Assembly: GCA_021808105.1 (NCBI GenBank)
Contig: JAKBCC010000019.1
Span: forward strand, 1-42,818
Source: Planctomycetota bacterium
GTDB taxonomy: Bacteria; Planctomycetota; Phycisphaerae; WQYP01
Length of the DNA: 42,818 bases
Direction of reading: 5' to 3'
The position numbers and the translations under genes were made by a program. Within the stretch, counting starts at the first letter, position 1. Every line of letters starts with the position of its first letter. The notes beneath the pieces were generated by a model, which saw only the letters and a list, made by a program, of their open reading frames with translations, was not told the DNA's origin and searched no databases. Positions 1 through 9,083 of this stretch are shown here, one piece after another.

Positions 1-957
1 AAAATTGATAACCCGGCCGCCGGTAAACCATTTGCCGGCCGCACTGGTCTGAGGCTCGCCCACCCAGGGATTGCTCCAGCGGTTGCCGTTCATGCGTCGC
101 TTGCCGGCATCCGTGGGGTAAAAGTCATTGTTGTAGACCACCTGCAACATGGCCTTTTCAACATGCACCGGCTTATGGGCAATCTTGCCGTCAATGAATA
201 CCTCGCCGTTGACTATTTCCACGGTATTTCCGGGCAGGCCCACCAATCGCTTGATGAAGTTCTGCCGCCCGGACATAGGCTCGCGGAAGACCACGATATT
301 CCACCGCGTGGGCGGCGCAAGCCAATACAGATATTTCATCACCAGGATATGGTCACCGTTGTAGGTATACGGGAACTGCAGGGTTTCCGAAGAATTATTG
401 GTGCTGTAAATTCGTTTGACGATGGGTTTACCGCGCAACGCATCGGCGGGAATTTGAAAATGACAGTTGGGGCACATGGAATAACCGGGTGCAGGAATGG
501 CATAGGGATTGTTGAGTTCACCACTACTTAATCGCACCAGTGTCGATTCAACCTGACCGGTTTCCGGATCACGCACGGGGACCCATTGTCGATCCACATT
601 GGCATTGACATTGAAATTATAACCGCACACAGGACACACCGCCCGGAAATGCGCGCCACTGAGGGTAGGGGCCATGGAACCGGTGGGAATGACAAACACC
701 TCCACGCAAAAGATGCGAAACGTGAAGACGAAAATAAGCGCCAGGATCACCAATTCCAATATTTCACGAAGGCCAATATCCGAAATGCCCGTAGCGCGAG
801 CGGCGCGCGGCGACACGGGCGAAATCGGTGGAATTGCCGCAGATTGCGGTACGCCGGCGGTACCGGGCGGCGTAGGCGATACGCCAAGGCCCGGAAACTG
901 TGACGCAGCCGCAGGCGCGTCGGGATTATCTGCCGGCAGGTTATTATCCGATTCCAT
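1..957 (-). CDS. lepB: Signal peptidase I with a two-CxxC insert (C-terminus beyond window)
   Basis: Membrane serine protease that removes signal peptides from exported proteins. The frame is open from an ATG at 957 to the left edge, giving 319 codons with no stop, so the C-terminus is missing. Residues 1-60 are a Pro/Ala-rich cytoplasmic tail; residues 66-88 form one membrane segment; the catalytic Ser94 lies in PTGSMAPTL and the general-base Lys236 in FIKRLVGLPGN. This is the S26 Ser/Lys dyad with family box spacing, except that about 100 residues separate the Ser box from the next conserved block. That insert holds two Cys pairs (Cys108/111 in CPVCG and Cys162/165 in CPNCH), which look like a zinc ribbon. 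The start is supported by AAGGG seven bases upstream. The gene lies downstream of lpdA on the same strand. The family call is secure; zinc binding is inferred. Confidence 0.92.
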   Translation of the reverse strand, partial: MESDNNLPADNPDAPAAASQFPGLGVSPTPPGTAGVPQSAAIPPISPVSPRAARATGISDIGLREILELVILALIFVFTFRIFCVEVFVIPTGSMAPTLSGAHFRAVCPVCGYNFNVNANVDRQWVPVRDPETGQVESTLVRLSSGELNNPYAIPAPGYSMCPNCHFQIPADALRGKPIVKRIYSTNNSSETLQFPYTYNGDHILVMKYLYWLAPPTRWNIVVFREPMSGRQNFIKRLVGLPGNTVEIVNGEVFIDGKIAHKPVHVEKAMLQVVYNNDFYPTDAGKRRMNGNRWSNPWVGEPQTSAAGKWFTGGRVINF

Positions 958-1110
958 GCGAATCCCTTTTTTTCAACGCGCCGCAACGTTATTTTACCCG
1001 CAGTTGCATAACCTGAATTTCCGCGGTCTTACGGCGTCTGGAGGCGTTGTGTGCCTTTTATCCCAACCCATGCGCCCATACGGACATTTCGGATGTTCTT
1101 TACACAGGAT

Positions 1111-2508
1111 TTAGAGTGCATGCGCCCCTCCCACCATGGCCGCATCCATCACCGCTTCGGAAAGTGTGGGATGGGCATGAATGGTAGAGGCAATTTCATC
1201 GCGCGTGGCCTCCAGCCTGCGGGCCAGTACCAGTTCGGCCAGCATTTCCGTCGCTTCGGCACCCAGTAAATGCGCGCCGAGCAGCTCACCATATTTCTTG
1301 TCAAAAATTAATTTAACAAAGCCGTCCGGCTCGCCCATGGCCTGCGCTTTACCATTGGCGGCAAAATTGTATTTGCCGATTTCATAATCCAGCGATTTTT
1401 CCTTACATTGCTTTTCCGTCAGGCCCACGCTGGCCACCTGAGGATAACAGTAGGTGCATCCGGGAATGGTGGCGTAATCCATTTCCCGGTTGTTGATGGC
1501 AAAGATTCTTTCCACGGCAATCGTCGCCTCCATGCTCGCCACATGCGCCAGCCACGGCGGCCCGATCACATCACCGGCGGCGTAAATGCCGTCCACGGAG
1601 GTTTTGAAACTCTTATCAACTTTAATGGCACCGCGATCCATCATGGGCGTGGCGCTGGGGGCAAAAAGATTTTCCACGTTGCCCGTCACGCCAACCGCCA
1701 GAAGCACCAGATCCACCGTGAGTGTTTCCGTCTTACCATCCCGCGACAGGGTTACCACAGCACCATCGGATTTTACTTCGACTTTTTCCGTTTTACAGTT
1801 GGTGCGAATATCCATGCCGCGCTTCTTGAAAATGGCTTCCAGTCGCGTGCTTACATCCAAATCTTCAATCGGCAGGATATTGGGCAGCATTTCCACCAGC
1901 GTGACCTGCGTGCCAAATGCGTTGTACACATACGCAAATTCCACACCGATGGCCCCGGCTCCAATAATCAGCATTTTTCCCGGGATTTTTGGTAGAATCA
2001 TCGCCTCCCGGCTGGTGATAATGCGTTTTCCATCGGGCTTGATGGTCGGCAAATCTCGGCTGCGTGCCCCGGTACAAATCAGAATTTTATCCGTTTGCAG
2101 GGTGCTGGTAACTGTGCCCTTGTCATCTCGCACTTCCACCACGCCGGATTTGGGAATAAAGGCATTGCCGGAAAATTTTGCGACTTTATTTTTCTTGAAC
2201 AGAAATTCAATGCCCTTGCTCATGGTCAGGGCCACAGACCGGCTGCGGGCAACAATTTTATCCCACTGCATTTTTTCGGTGCTGACGGTAATGCCATAAT
2301 CACCGGCCGCACGGTGCATCTGATGCATTAAATGGGCATCCTGAATCAGGGCTTTGGTGGGAATGCAGCCCCAGTTCAGGCAAACACCGCCCAGCTCCGC
2401 ACGCTCCACACACGCCACTTTTTTCCCCAACTGACCCGCCCGCACCGCCGCCACATAACCCGCCGGACCGGAACCGACAATTACCAGATCGAATTTTTCT
2501 TCTGCCAC
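1111..2508 (-). CDS. lpdA: Dihydrolipoamide dehydrogenase (E3)
   Basis: Flavoprotein that reoxidises dihydrolipoamide with NAD+ in the pyruvate or 2-oxoglutarate dehydrogenase complex or the glycine cleavage system. The N-terminal FAD motif VGSGPAGYVAA is followed by the redox-active pair Cys43-Cys48 in GGVCLNWGC. A second Rossmann motif (IIGAGAIGVEFAYV) binds NAD, the second FAD contact is AAGDVIGPPWLAH, and the C-terminal catalytic His446-Glu451 lies in HAHPTLSE. The frame stays open upstream to 2595, but I chose the GTG at 2508: GGAG sits eight bases before it, and the protein then begins directly at the FAD fold and has 465 residues, the usual size. No E1/E2 or lipoyl-protein gene is next to it, so which complex it serves cannot be told from this window. 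Confidence 0.95.
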   Translation of the reverse strand: MAEEKFDLVIVGSGPAGYVAAVRAGQLGKKVACVERAELGGVCLNWGCIPTKALIQDAHLMHQMHRAAGDYGITVSTEKMQWDKIVARSRSVALTMSKGIEFLFKKNKVAKFSGNAFIPKSGVVEVRDDKGTVTSTLQTDKILICTGARSRDLPTIKPDGKRIITSREAMILPKIPGKMLIIGAGAIGVEFAYVYNAFGTQVTLVEMLPNILPIEDLDVSTRLEAIFKKRGMDIRTNCKTEKVEVKSDGAVVTLSRDGKTETLTVDLVLLAVGVTGNVENLFAPSATPMMDRGAIKVDKSFKTSVDGIYAAGDVIGPPWLAHVASMEATIAVERIFAINNREMDYATIPGCTYCYPQVASVGLTEKQCKEKSLDYEIGKYNFAANGKAQAMGEPDGFVKLIFDKKYGELLGAHLLGAEATEMLAELVLARRLEATRDEIASTIHAHPTLSEAVMDAAMVGGAHAL

Positions 2509-2729
2509 AAATAGCTCCTGCCGGCCACCATCAGCCGTTACCGATGAATTGTATGCGAACCAATCCCGTCCGCCAATGACGTGATGCCGCCGCATAGGCC
2601 ACAGTTAGAAACGGTACCGAAATAATTTTCCGATTTGCACGGTAGCCGACGCCGGCACCACCGGCAGAGCCGGCGGCTATGTGAGGGACGGTAAGTCAGT
2701 TTTTGGGGAAGTTATCTGGGACCTGTTGC

Positions 2730-3818
2730 TTACTCCGTGACTTCCAGTTTCAAAGATTTTGCCGCCGGTCGGGTCATGTTGCGCACGCTGATCTGCCCGG
2801 CCAGATTTTCCACAATGCTGTCAAGGAAACTCTGGGACGGGCAGCCCGGTTTGAACCCGGCGAAAAGTTCGCCCTTATCCCCGTGCTGCGGAATGCGGAT
2901 ATCCATGGGAAGTTCGCCAAGAAACGGCAGGCCCATTTCCTTGGCCATGCGTTGCGTGCCGCCGCGCCCGAAAAGGTCGTATTGTGTTCCATGATCGCAG
3001 ACAAAATAACTCATATTTTCCACCACTCCCAGAATCGAGACGCCCAACTGCTGAAACATTCGCACCGCCCGGCGTGCATCCATCAGGGCCACTTCCTGCG
3101 GCGTAGCCACGATCACCGCCCCGGTCAATGGAATAGATTGTGCCAAAGTCAAAGACACATCTCCGGTGCCCGGTGGCAAATCAACCACCAGATAATCCAG
3201 ATCGCCCCACTGCACCTGCTCAAGAAACTGCTTGATGACGCCGTGCACCATCGGCCCGCGCCAGATGAGAGCTTTTTCACGCGGAACAATAAAACCAATG
3301 GACATGACTTTGATGCTCTGCCCGTGCGGACCCACGACAAACGGGATGATTTTATCCCCCTGAACCGCCGGTGACTGCGCTTCCAGCCCCGTCATGGTGG
3401 GAATTGATGGGCCGTACACATCAGCATCCATTAATCCGACCGTCGCACCGCGCATGGCCAAGCCGGCGGCTATTGCAACCGCGATCGTACTTTTACCTAC
3501 GCCGCCTTTACCCGCCCCCACCGCGATAATATTTTTTACACCGGGAAGAATCGTCCGCGGATCACTGGCGGCTCGCACCCGACTGCTGAGAGTAATATCG
3601 ACTTTTGAAATGCCCGGCACCTGTGCGACCGCCGCTGTCACATCGGCGCGAATGCGATCCTTAAGCGGGCACGCCGGGGTAGTAAGTTCCACATCAATTT
3701 TGGCAGTTGCACCATGCACCTCAACCGACTTCACCATATTGAGGCTGACAATATCCTTGAATAATTCGGGATCTTGAACCGAACGCAATGCTTCAAGTAC
3801 GTCTTCCTTCGATGCCAT
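2730..3818 (-). CDS. Mrp/ApbC-type P-loop ATPase (iron-sulfur cluster carrier)
   Basis: Soluble ATPase of the Mrp/NBP35 family, thought to hold and hand over Fe-S clusters to target proteins. Residues 5-85 are a MIP18/DUF59-type domain (VQDPELFKDIVSLNMVK). The deviant Walker A KGGVGKS is at residues 104-110, followed by switch motifs (GLMDADVYGPSIP, DLPPGTGD). In the C-terminal Fe-S region, where many relatives have CxxC, this protein reads MSYFVCDHGTQYDLFG and keeps only the first Cys; single-Cys variants do occur in the family. The ATG at 3818 is chosen because GGAAGA precedes it and residues line up with the DUF59 start; the upstream open frame to 3995 is only translated repeat DNA. Length is 362 residues, as expected. 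Clear family call, unproven client. Confidence 0.93.
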   Translation of the reverse strand: MASKEDVLEALRSVQDPELFKDIVSLNMVKSVEVHGATAKIDVELTTPACPLKDRIRADVTAAVAQVPGISKVDITLSSRVRAASDPRTILPGVKNIIAVGAGKGGVGKSTIAVAIAAGLAMRGATVGLMDADVYGPSIPTMTGLEAQSPAVQGDKIIPFVVGPHGQSIKVMSIGFIVPREKALIWRGPMVHGVIKQFLEQVQWGDLDYLVVDLPPGTGDVSLTLAQSIPLTGAVIVATPQEVALMDARRAVRMFQQLGVSILGVVENMSYFVCDHGTQYDLFGRGGTQRMAKEMGLPFLGELPMDIRIPQHGDKGELFAGFKPGCPSQSFLDSIVENLAGQISVRNMTRPAAKSLKLEVTE

Positions 3819-3902
3819 AATTTTGTCTTCCAACCGTGCCAACTCAATCATCCACAGCCCACGCCGCAGCAAGATGACGATTGTACCCGCTAAGCACTTC
3901 CA

Positions 3903-3974
3903 GAACACCGTGGTGACAACCCGGTGGTTGATTCGCGGCACTGGATCAACCACCGGATTACTCATCCGGTGCTC
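3903..3974. repeat. 72-nt imperfect palindrome (REP-like), copy 1
   Basis: The left half begins GAACACCGTGGTGACAACC and the right half ends TACTCATCCGGTGCTC. The central stem CCGGTGGTTGAT pairs perfectly over 12 bp with ATCAACCACCGG around a 12-nt loop, and the arms pair imperfectly almost to the ends. It lies between fucI and the Mrp gene, within the Mrp 5' leader. Further halves and a full copy occur at 12077-12223, which marks it as a dispersed repeat. It probably forms a strong hairpin in the transcript. Confidence 0.85.
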
Positions 3975-3991
3975 CGCGGGGCGCATCGCGA

Positions 3992-5815
3992 TCAATATTT
4001 CCCGTACAGGGGACCGAAATTGCGGCAGGCGGCAAAATCCGCGGACTGCGGCTCGTTAGCGCCAAAGGCGGTCCAGACGGCGGGACGGAAAATGCGATCA
4101 TCAGGCACGTTGTGCATATACACCGGAATGCGCAACATCGCCGCCAGCGTCATCAGCTCATGGCCAATATGCCCCGAGCTTAGCGCACAATGATTGGCAC
4201 CCCAATTGTTCATCACCGAATACACATTGCGAAATGCTCCCTGCCCGGTGCAGCGCGGTGCGAACCACGTGGTGGGCCAAGTGGGATTGGTGCGCTTATC
4301 GAGAATATCATGAACGCCGGCAGGCAAATCAATGGTCCATCCTTCCGCGATTTGCAGGGCCGGCCCCAATCCCTTGATAAGATTCAAGCGGGCTGCGGTT
4401 ACCGCCATGCCGCCGCGCGTTCGATAGCGCACGGAAAAACCGCCTCCTCTAAAATATTCATAGATGGCCGGACACCACTGAGCACTGCGCAGACACTCGG
4501 CGGCCTCCTGCGGTTTTATCTGCCACCAGGGCTTGATGGCCGGCCGAGAGTTCTGTGTCTGGCAACCCGTTGCATCCAATGCCGCGGACCCGCTGTTAAT
4601 CAAATGCAGAATTCCACCCGCTGCATCGTCCTGCAGCTCGTGCCCGGTGGCCTGAAACACCGATTTCGGACTCCAATAGGTACGCACATCGGCAAAGACT
4701 TGCGCTGAGCCGGTAAGCAGATGGCCGAACAGCATCGTGGCCCCGTTAAGCGCGTCATTTTCTGTCGCGACAATATACGGCTGCCGGATACCGCTCCAAT
4801 CAAACGAGGAATTCAAAATGGTTTCCAGATAATCACCGTTGGGGTAATGATCGGTCCAATGGCGTTGCCCCTGAAAACCCGCGGCAATCGCGTTATATCC
4901 CAGGGCTTCCTCCCCATAGCCGAGTTTTGCCAGTTGCGGATTACCGACCATCAGATCGCGCACGATGATCGCCATTTTTATACACTGTTCCCACTCTTTG
5001 TTTTTTTGTGCTCTACTGCGCCGACTGGCTGCGCTATTGGCATCCAACCCCTCGGCGCAGTTGGCTTTCGTCCACTTCATAGCGTGCGCGAATTCCTGCG
5101 GATCAAAAATATTGCGGTCAATCCTTCGCACCAGTTCGGTCATATCCACATTCATGACCCGCATGCCCAGATACGCTTCAAAAAAGCTTGCATCCACCGC
5201 TGACCCGGCAATACCCATGGAGACCGAGCCAATCGAGCAATACGACCTGCCGCGCATATCCGCAACCGCCACGGCCGCGCGGGCGAATTGCAGTAATTTT
5301 TGTTCCACATCTTCCGGGATCGCGCTCTGGCTGGCACCTTGCACATCCTGACCGTAGATATTAAACGCCGGCAACCCTTTCTGGCTGTGGGCCGCTCCGA
5401 TCGCGGCCAGATACACCGCTCCCGGTCGTTCGGTGCCGTTAAACCCCCACACCGCTTTGGGAATTAGTGGATCCATATCCATGGTTTCCGAACCGTAACA
5501 CCAGCAGGGACTGACCGTGATGGAAGCGCCGACACCTTCAACCGCAAACTTTCGCGCGCAAAGCGCCGCTTCCGCCAGAGAGCCAATCGTCGTATCCGCC
5601 AGAACGCATTGCACTTTCGTGCCGTCCGCATGACGCAGTTTCCCGGTTACTAATCGCGCTACACTTCGCGCCATATCCATGGTCTGCTTTTCCAGGGATT
5701 CCCGCACGCCTCCGCGACGCGCATCAATCGCGGGACGAATGCCAATTTTGGCGTTCGCTACCACCAACCGGTTTTTCGGGGCGTTCATAACCATTTGTTC
5801 CGTCGTGCTCATCAT
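3992..5815 (-). CDS. fucI: L-fucose isomerase
   Basis: Converts L-fucose to L-fuculose (also D-arabinose to D-ribulose), the first cytoplasmic step of fucose breakdown. The 607-residue protein matches the Escherichia coli enzyme along its whole length: [36 protein letters not shown], the block running through [10 protein letters not shown], and HEYFRGGGF near the end. The Mn-binding and catalytic residues are in place: Glu352 in ATENDALNG, Asp376 in [10 protein letters not shown] and His542 in NWGANH, equivalent to E337, D361 and H528. The start at 5815 follows AAGGA; a second ATG at 5812 is equally possible. No fuculokinase or aldolase is adjacent, so the pathway must be completed elsewhere. 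Together with the GH35 gene at the right edge it fits a glycan-degrading lifestyle. Confidence 0.97.
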   Translation of the reverse strand: MMSTTEQMVMNAPKNRLVVANAKIGIRPAIDARRGGVRESLEKQTMDMARSVARLVTGKLRHADGTKVQCVLADTTIGSLAEAALCARKFAVEGVGASITVSPCWCYGSETMDMDPLIPKAVWGFNGTERPGAVYLAAIGAAHSQKGLPAFNIYGQDVQGASQSAIPEDVEQKLLQFARAAVAVADMRGRSYCSIGSVSMGIAGSAVDASFFEAYLGMRVMNVDMTELVRRIDRNIFDPQEFAHAMKWTKANCAEGLDANSAASRRSRAQKNKEWEQCIKMAIIVRDLMVGNPQLAKLGYGEEALGYNAIAAGFQGQRHWTDHYPNGDYLETILNSSFDWSGIRQPYIVATENDALNGATMLFGHLLTGSAQVFADVRTYWSPKSVFQATGHELQDDAAGGILHLINSGSAALDATGCQTQNSRPAIKPWWQIKPQEAAECLRSAQWCPAIYEYFRGGGFSVRYRTRGGMAVTAARLNLIKGLGPALQIAEGWTIDLPAGVHDILDKRTNPTWPTTWFAPRCTGQGAFRNVYSVMNNWGANHCALSSGHIGHELMTLAAMLRIPVYMHNVPDDRIFRPAVWTAFGANEPQSADFAACRNFGPLYGKY

Positions 5816-5874
5816 GTGTCCTTCTTAATTATTGTGTCATCTGCTGTTACAGCAAATCACCACATCGTCCGGTC

Positions 5875-7347
5875 TTACCGCGCTACCCACGCCGGAGCGA
5901 ACGCTGTGGCCAACTGCTCAATGGGATTGTACGCCAGTAACGCCAAGCCATTTAAAATACCCGCAGCCGTAAGCAGCAATAACACGCCGCCGGCCAGGTG
6001 CCGCTTCTTTCGGCGTTTATCCGTTACGGCCAATGGCTGGTTTATTTCCGGCATACCCATCATCGCATAACTCCCGACGCGCATCACCGCACCGCTGCCC
6101 ATTAAAATCCCCAGCGCATTAATACCTAAAACCGCCAGACCCAGTACAGAGCCGGGGCCGGCAGCTGAAAACGACTCAATACGGGCAATGCTTCCCAGCG
6201 TCGGCGGAAGGCCGCCAAGCGACAATAGCGCCAGCAGAAAAAGCAGCGCATGCAAAGGCTTTACACGGGCAAAGGACGGCCACTGCTGATTTAATCCCAG
6301 GGATTTTCGGCCGATAATTCCAACCGATGAGCCTAATGCGATCCCGACGGTAAGCGCATACAACAGCACGCATCCAACCAGATCCGCAAGCGCCACATGC
6401 CTTAACGAAATCCCGGCGGCCAGCGTCACAAAGGTGCAGGCCATGAATATCCCGATGATGTTTCCTAAAATATCCGGGACCACAAACTGGAATAAAGCTT
6501 TAACCCCATAAGCGCCAACCGCCAAAGCACCCAGACAAATTACCGTCAGTGTGACCACGTTGGCGGCGGCGGGCGCGATGAAAATTAAGCGGTGCATAAT
6601 TCGCAGGTAGGGTGCTGCTGATCCAATGGCGGGTACCACCAGCAAAAACAAAACGACGGGGGCAGGCGCATCACCAGCGGCGCTACCGTACCACCAGATC
6701 AGCGGAAGGCTGCCGGCCCAGAATAACATGGGGGTCATAAATAAAATCACCAGCACGCCGCCCCACGCTGACGCACTGTGCGGCGTGGTGATAAGCGCTG
6801 GGCCAATCTGCAGGCCAAAACATCCCCTGGTCAGGGCCGCCAAGGCTAAAAGCATTACTAATAAGCTGGCCAGCAATGCCACGGTTGTAAACGCCAGGTG
6901 ATCGCCTGCTCTAAAGGTAGAGGGCATGGCCAGAGGAAGCGAAGCCAGCAGCATCCCCCCCGCCATAACCGGCAAACTGTGTAATGCCGGCATTAAGCTC
7001 CAGCCCACTGTACTTAGGGTAATCAGCAGGCAGAATCGCAAATCTCCCTGCCCGCTATAACTTCGCAAGCGCCGGGTCATAACCGCCGCCGTCGCGATAA
7101 GCAATATCACCGTCGTAAAAACCCACCCCATCGGATCCACAGCCAGCCAGGGCGGTACAGAGGCCGATTGCGCGGTGCCAAACGTCAGGGGATAAAACCG
7201 CAACTGCATTAAGCTTGCAATCACCATGCCCGTAAAACAGATGATGACACTGCCCGGGCGCGAAGCGCCAGAGCGCATCAGGGAGGTAAGTGCCAGAAAC
7301 CCAACGGTAACCAGCAGCACAATCTGCGGGGCCAATATGGCAAGCAC
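5875..7347 (-). CDS. nuoN: NuoN-like proton-antiporter subunit, divergent
   Basis: Polytopic inner-membrane protein of 490 residues (about 14 hydrophobic segments) placed last in an L-M-N order, which identifies it as the NuoN-like member of complex I. Family-like stretches are LAVDPMGWVF (residues 68-77), ASLPLAMP (135-142) and GDAPAPVVLFL (225-235). Residues needed for proton transfer in NuoN are not found by eye: the TM5 Glu of the E-L-x-S-L-P motif falls in GMLLASLPL with no acidic residue, and the TM7 Lys of F-K-x-x-x-x-P falls at Trp210 (FWAGSLP). The Lys of the KY motif is also missing. The GTG start at 7347 has no close ribosome site, so the N-terminus is uncertain. Either a divergent, weakly or non-pumping subunit, or a relative recruited to another ion-handling complex. 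Confidence 0.75.
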   Translation of the reverse strand: MLAILAPQIVLLVTVGFLALTSLMRSGASRPGSVIICFTGMVIASLMQLRFYPLTFGTAQSASVPPWLAVDPMGWVFTTVILLIATAAVMTRRLRSYSGQGDLRFCLLITLSTVGWSLMPALHSLPVMAGGMLLASLPLAMPSTFRAGDHLAFTTVALLASLLVMLLALAALTRGCFGLQIGPALITTPHSASAWGGVLVILFMTPMLFWAGSLPLIWWYGSAAGDAPAPVVLFLLVVPAIGSAAPYLRIMHRLIFIAPAAANVVTLTVICLGALAVGAYGVKALFQFVVPDILGNIIGIFMACTFVTLAAGISLRHVALADLVGCVLLYALTVGIALGSSVGIIGRKSLGLNQQWPSFARVKPLHALLFLLALLSLGGLPPTLGSIARIESFSAAGPGSVLGLAVLGINALGILMGSGAVMRVGSYAMMGMPEINQPLAVTDKRRKKRHLAGGVLLLLTAAGILNGLALLAYNPIEQLATAFAPAWVAR

Positions 7348-7448
7348 GTGGTATGTCAGGCGTGGCTCTCCTGTGCGATAGTTTCAATTGAGTTCATAGT
7401 TAAAATCCCAGTTTTATGTAATGGCAGCCTGCCGACGGCTCTCACCGC

Positions 7449-9026
7449 TCAATGCAGCACGCCGCTAAGCGCACGCGCCAAAGCCTTGAGCACCGGCGCA
7501 ACAGGATCCAGCACCAGAAGTGTCGGTAAAATACCTCCGGCAAGTAAGGCGATGATCAAAGGCAGAAACACCAGTCGCTCGCGCAGAGACAAGGCATGAA
7601 AATGCTGATGCTCCGGGCGCCCCGGTCCGAAAAACAGCCGCTCAATGGTCCACAACAGCACCGCCGCCATCAGCACCATGGCCAGACACATCGTCAACGC
7701 CGCCGGTAACAGGGCATTCCCCATCAGCACATGCTGTGTGACACTTGCCGATGCGGCACGGAACATTCCCAATATGGTCAGCAAGTCCCCGCCAAAGACC
7801 GCCAACCCCGGCAACGCCAGCGCCGACATAAAACCAATCATCGAAAAAATAAATAAATCCGGTATGACCTGGGCCAGGCCGCCCAGGCGCGGCAAGTCCC
7901 GATGGCTGGCCCGCACTTCAATAATATGACTGGTCCACAGCATGGCCATGGTCGTTACCGCCGCCCCCAGACTCAACAAAAATCCGCCATTAAGGCCCGT
8001 TATATTTCCCGCAGCAACCCCCAGAAGAATAAAGCCGCCCTGCCCGATCAGCCAGTAAGCAATGACGCGGCGGAAATCACTTTGCGCCAGGCCGCACAGG
8101 GCCGCATAGACCACGCCGGCAGCGCCCAAAATGGCCAGCGTATTGCGCCAGATCGCCAACTGCATGGGAAACAACGCCACCACAAACCGATCCAGGGCAT
8201 AACCGGACAGAAGAAACTGCGAACAGATAATCATCATCGCCGACGGAGCTGCGGATTCAGCCAGGGCGTCGGGCAACCAGAAATGTACCCCCGCCGTCCC
8301 CAGGCGAATTCCCAGCGCCAACATCAGCAGCCAGAACGCCGCCGTCGTCCACGGATTGGCCGGCCCTAAAGCCAGTCTTAATTGCGGATCCTGGGCGATA
8401 CGGGCAAAGCTTAGCGTGCCCTGGGTAAAGCCTCCAACACCGCGGGTAGAAAGACCTATTAACAAACACGCGCCCAACATCGCTGCTGAGCCGGTAATCC
8501 AGAACAATGCCAGTTTCAGAGCCGCCGGCCTTCGCCGCGCCCCTCCCCATACACCGATCAGCAGAAAACAGGGGAACAGTGAAAGTGTGGTAAGCAGATA
8601 AAACAGGAACAAATCCATGCTCGCTGCCGCCCCCACCACGCATCCTTCCAGCAGCAGCATGACCACATAATAAGCCTTCACCTGGGCATTGACTCCGTAG
8701 CTGGCCAGAATAGAGATCAGACTTATGCCGCAGATCAACAGGACTGTCACCATGGATAAGCCGTCCACACCCACATGGTAGTGAACATTCAAATCCCGAA
8801 ACCACATCACGTTTTGCTGCAGCTGCGCCCGGCCGCTGAATTGCGGCGACCAGTTAAACAGCCGCGCCGCCGCCAGAGCTATCAGCATATTGCCCGCGCT
8901 GACGGCCACAGCGCTGTAGCGAATCAGTCGCAGACGTCCGATGGGCAAAATGCCCAGAACAAATGCACCGATTAACGGCAGGACCATCAGCCACGTCAGA
9001 ATTGAACTGTAAAAAAATGGTTTCAA
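7449..9026 (-). CDS. nuoM: NuoM-like proton-antiporter subunit, divergent
   Basis: 525-residue membrane protein. The block DLFLFYLLTTLSLFP with LIGVWGGARRR, and VHFWLPDALAESAAPS, are unmistakable NuoM signatures, as is the N-terminal VGVDGLSM. Key residues differ from those required for pumping in E. coli NuoM: the TM5 Glu144 position is Thr147, Lys234 is Arg241, Lys265 is Leu272, the His in the central L-x-H-G motif is Ala, and Glu407 appears as Asp (FGGDLL). The TTG start at 9026 is preceded by AAAGG at a good distance. It sits 57 bases after nuoL and 101 before nuoN on the same strand and is likely co-transcribed. Family membership is secure; function as a proton pump is doubtful. Confidence 0.85.
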   Translation of the reverse strand: MKPFFYSSILTWLMVLPLIGAFVLGILPIGRLRLIRYSAVAVSAGNMLIALAAARLFNWSPQFSGRAQLQQNVMWFRDLNVHYHVGVDGLSMVTVLLICGISLISILASYGVNAQVKAYYVVMLLLEGCVVGAAASMDLFLFYLLTTLSLFPCFLLIGVWGGARRRPAALKLALFWITGSAAMLGACLLIGLSTRGVGGFTQGTLSFARIAQDPQLRLALGPANPWTTAAFWLLMLALGIRLGTAGVHFWLPDALAESAAPSAMMIICSQFLLSGYALDRFVVALFPMQLAIWRNTLAILGAAGVVYAALCGLAQSDFRRVIAYWLIGQGGFILLGVAAGNITGLNGGFLLSLGAAVTTMAMLWTSHIIEVRASHRDLPRLGGLAQVIPDLFIFSMIGFMSALALPGLAVFGGDLLTILGMFRAASASVTQHVLMGNALLPAALTMCLAMVLMAAVLLWTIERLFFGPGRPEHQHFHALSLRERLVFLPLIIALLAGGILPTLLVLDPVAPVLKALARALSGVLH

Positions 9027-9083
9027 GTCTACCTTTCAAACTTGCCGCAAAATTAACCTGTCCGCGATCCGCCGATATCGGGG

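Noticed and set aside
2660-2685. GCCGGC ... GCCGGC inverted pair between the Mrp gene and lpdA
   Set aside because: Short GC-rich palindrome without a T-run or further copies; not enough for a terminator or repeat call.
3819-3995. N-terminal extension of the Mrp protein to an ATG at 3995
   Set aside because: The extra 59 residues are translated palindromic repeat; a good ribosome site and the family start are at 3818.
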